Assembly (NCBI RefSeq): GCF_048564905.1
Contig: NC_132996.1
Span: 1,674,001 to 1,738,000, forward strand
DNA length: 64,000 bases
Direction: 5' to 3'
Origin: Vicugna pacos
Lineage: Eukaryota > Chordata > Mammalia > Artiodactyla > Camelidae
This document shows positions 62,478 through 64,000 of this stretch, one piece after another; the first letter of the stretch is position 1; every line of letters starts with the position of its first letter. The notes below the pieces were generated by a model, which worked only from the letters and a program-made list of their open reading frames with translations, had not been told where the DNA came from and searched no databases. The translations under genes and the position numbers were made by a program.

Positions 62478-63970
62478 GGCACTTCAACCGGCACTAGGAA
62501 ACAGACTGAGAAACCAGAGTAAGGGTTTCTCCTGCAACCCGTTCCCTTTGTGCTGGATGAACGAACGTCTCTCCACATGCTCAGTTCTGAGAGATAAGTG
62601 TGTGTGAAAGCCGTCCTTCACCTAGCTTGAAGGGAACACAAAGTTTCTTTTCAGTTACCAACTCCACTCCATACATATATATGGGGAGGTACAAGCTCCA
62701 AATCGGTTTTACAGTGAAAACGGCAGGCACTTCAAACCGGCACTAGGAAACAGACTGAGAAACCAGAGTAAGGGTTTCTCCTGCAACCCGTTCCCTTTGT
62801 GCTGGATTAACGAACGTCTCTCCACATGCTCAGTTCTGAGAGATAAGTGTGTGTGAAAGCCGTCCTTCACATAGCTTCAAGGGAACACAAAGTTTCTTTT
62901 CAGTTTCAAACTCCACTCCATACATATATATGGGGAGGTACAAGCACCACCGCGGTTTTACAGTGAAAACGGCAGGCACTTCAAACCGGCACTAGGAAAC
63001 ACACTGAGAAAACAGAGTAAGGGTTTCTCCTGCAACCCGTTCCCTTTGTGCTGGATAAACGAACGTCTCTCCACATGCTCAGTTCTGAGAGATAAGTGTG
63101 TGTGAATGTCGTCCTTCACCTAGCTTGAAGGGAACTCAAATTTTCTTTTAAGTTGCCAACTCCACTCCATACATATATATGGGGAGGTACAAGCTCCAAC
63201 TCGGTTTTACAGTGAAAACGGCAGGCACTTCAAACCGGCTCTAGGAAACAGACTGAGAAACCAGAGTAAGGGTTTCTCCTGCAACCCGTTCCGTTTGTGC
63301 TGTATGAACGAACGTCTCTCCACATGATCATTTCTGAGAGATAAGTGTGTGTGAAAGCCGTCCTTCACCTAGCTTGAAGGGAACACAAAGTTTCTTTTCA
63401 GTTGCCAACTCCACTCTATACATATATATGGGGAGGTACAAGTTCCAACTCGGTTTTACAGTGAAAACGGCAGGCACTTCAAACCGGCACTAGGAAACAG
63501 ACTGAGAAACCAGAGTTAGGGTTTCCCCTGCAACCCGTTCCCTTTGTGCTGGATGAATGAACGTCTCTCCACATGCTCAGTTCTGAGAGATAAGTGTGTG
63601 CGAAAGCCGTCCTTCACCTAGCTTGAAGGGAACACAAAGTTTCTTTTCAGTTGCAAACTCCACTCCATACATATATATGTGGATGAACAAGCTCCAACTC
63701 GGTTTTACAGTGAAAAAGGCAGGCACTTCAAACCGGCACTAGGAAACAGACTGAGAAACCAGAGTAAGGGTTTCTCCTGCAACCCGTTCCCTTTGTGCTG
63801 GATGAACGAACGTCTCTCCACATGCTCAGTTCTGAGAGATAAGTGTGTGTGAAAGCCTTCCTTCACCTAGCTTGAAGGGAACACAAAGTTTCTTTTCAGT
63901 TGCAAACTCCACTCCATACATATATATGTGGATGAACAAGCTCCAACTCGGTTTTACAGTGAAAACGGCA
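62478..63970. repeat. Six-monomer segment, copy of 46304-47797
   Basis: It carries the same rare series: caaatcgg (about 62699), ggattaacg (about 62805), cacatagc (about 62868), gaatgtcg (63104), ccggctc (about 63235), catgatcattt (about 63325), gaatgaacg (about 63555) and gaaaaaggc (about 63713). It has its own one-base loss near 62483 and private changes at tgtatgaac (about 63301) and gataaacg (about 63055). The similarity may continue past the window end. Confidence 0.92.
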
Positions 63971-64000
63971 GGCACTTCAAACCGGCACTAGGAAACAGAC
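63971..64000 (+). repeat. Partial monomer at the right window edge
   Basis: The first 30 bases of a normal monomer, cut by the window boundary. No array end is present. Confidence 0.95.

Larger units (their letters stand above)
1..64000. repeat. Satellite DNA array, 249-bp monomer, 257 head-to-tail copies
   Basis: The start motif ggcacttcaa recurs every 249 bases from position 1 to 63971, giving 257 full monomers and a 30-base tail. All copies face the same way and no other sequence lies between them. Total length falls 23 bases short of 257 x 249, and small deletions account for all of it: one base at about 21201, 21947, 22195, 51527, 52828, 54152, 54568, 55396, 55755, 56003, 57302, 58629, 59045, 60370 and 62483, and two bases at about 15141, 25757, 28494 and 31480. 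The array is cut by both window ends, so its true size is unknown. Long single-family arrays of this type are typical of eukaryotic heterochromatin; centromere, pericentromere or subtelomere are all possible. I do not recognise the family. Confidence 0.98.

Noticed and set aside
3402-62578. Short open reading frames of 64 to 89 codons on both strands as genes
   Set aside because: They are near-identical translations of the same 249-base satellite in different frames, opening or closing with single variants. No conserved domain, start context or consistent frame is seen, and they begin and end at arbitrary monomer positions.
1-64000. CRISPR array
   Set aside because: The 249-base units are repeated along their whole length with no unique spacers.
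1-64000. rDNA intergenic spacer repeats
   Set aside because: No rRNA sequence, promoter-like upstream unit or unique spacer appears in 64 kb. Such long arrays without a gene do not fit a spacer.

Overview
The whole 64,000-base window is one uninterrupted tandem satellite array. A single monomer family with a 249-base consensus repeats head to tail, always in the same orientation, from the first base to the last. I count 257 complete monomers plus a 30-base partial one. The array runs off both ends. I found no unique sequence, transposon insertion, inversion, rRNA, tRNA, CRISPR array or credible protein-coding gene. Short open frames exist only because the same satellite sequence is read in different frames. 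This organisation points to a eukaryotic nuclear chromosome, most likely heterochromatin (centromeric, pericentromeric or subtelomeric). Nothing in the sequence lets me name the species or clade.

The consensus monomer is about 47% G+C. By hand count it has 7 CpG, roughly half of what its base composition predicts. It carries a perfect 10-base AT-rich palindrome (offsets 198-207), a 12-base dyad (104-115), a potential stem-loop with 6-base arms (139-157) and a short GT run (121-130). Length is very stable: only 1- or 2-base losses are seen, 23 bases over 257 monomers, and no monomer has gained bases.

The real content lies in the variant monomers, which form layered higher-order repeats (HORs). 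Regions from left to right: 1-12450, four aligned HOR copies shrinking from a 14-mer to two matching 12-mers (2988 bp); 12451-14442, a segment that recurs about 21.7 kb downstream; 14443-20665, an 11-mer HOR whose second copy holds an extra 3-mer duplication; 20666-22405, a 746-bp 3-mer pair plus one extra 248-bp monomer; 22406-25642, a 2-mer cassette and a 1245-bp 5-mer pair; 25643-34102, successive HORs built on a shared five-monomer cassette; 34103-36841, the distant copy of 12451-14193 with a chimeric monomer; 36842-44809, a 16-mer (3984 bp) pair; 43565-45556, a 996-bp 4-mer pair; 46304-47797, a segment repeated at 62478-63970; 47798-51531, the least regular part; 51532-60485, a 4476-bp 18-mer pair with a nested 1741-bp 7-mer; 60486-64000, a decayed 7-mer followed by the second copy of the 46.3-kb segment.

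Nothing here works as a gene set. The pattern is what repeated unequal exchange, amplification and local conversion produce, and it records many duplication events of different sizes and ages. A centromeric role is possible but cannot be shown from sequence alone.
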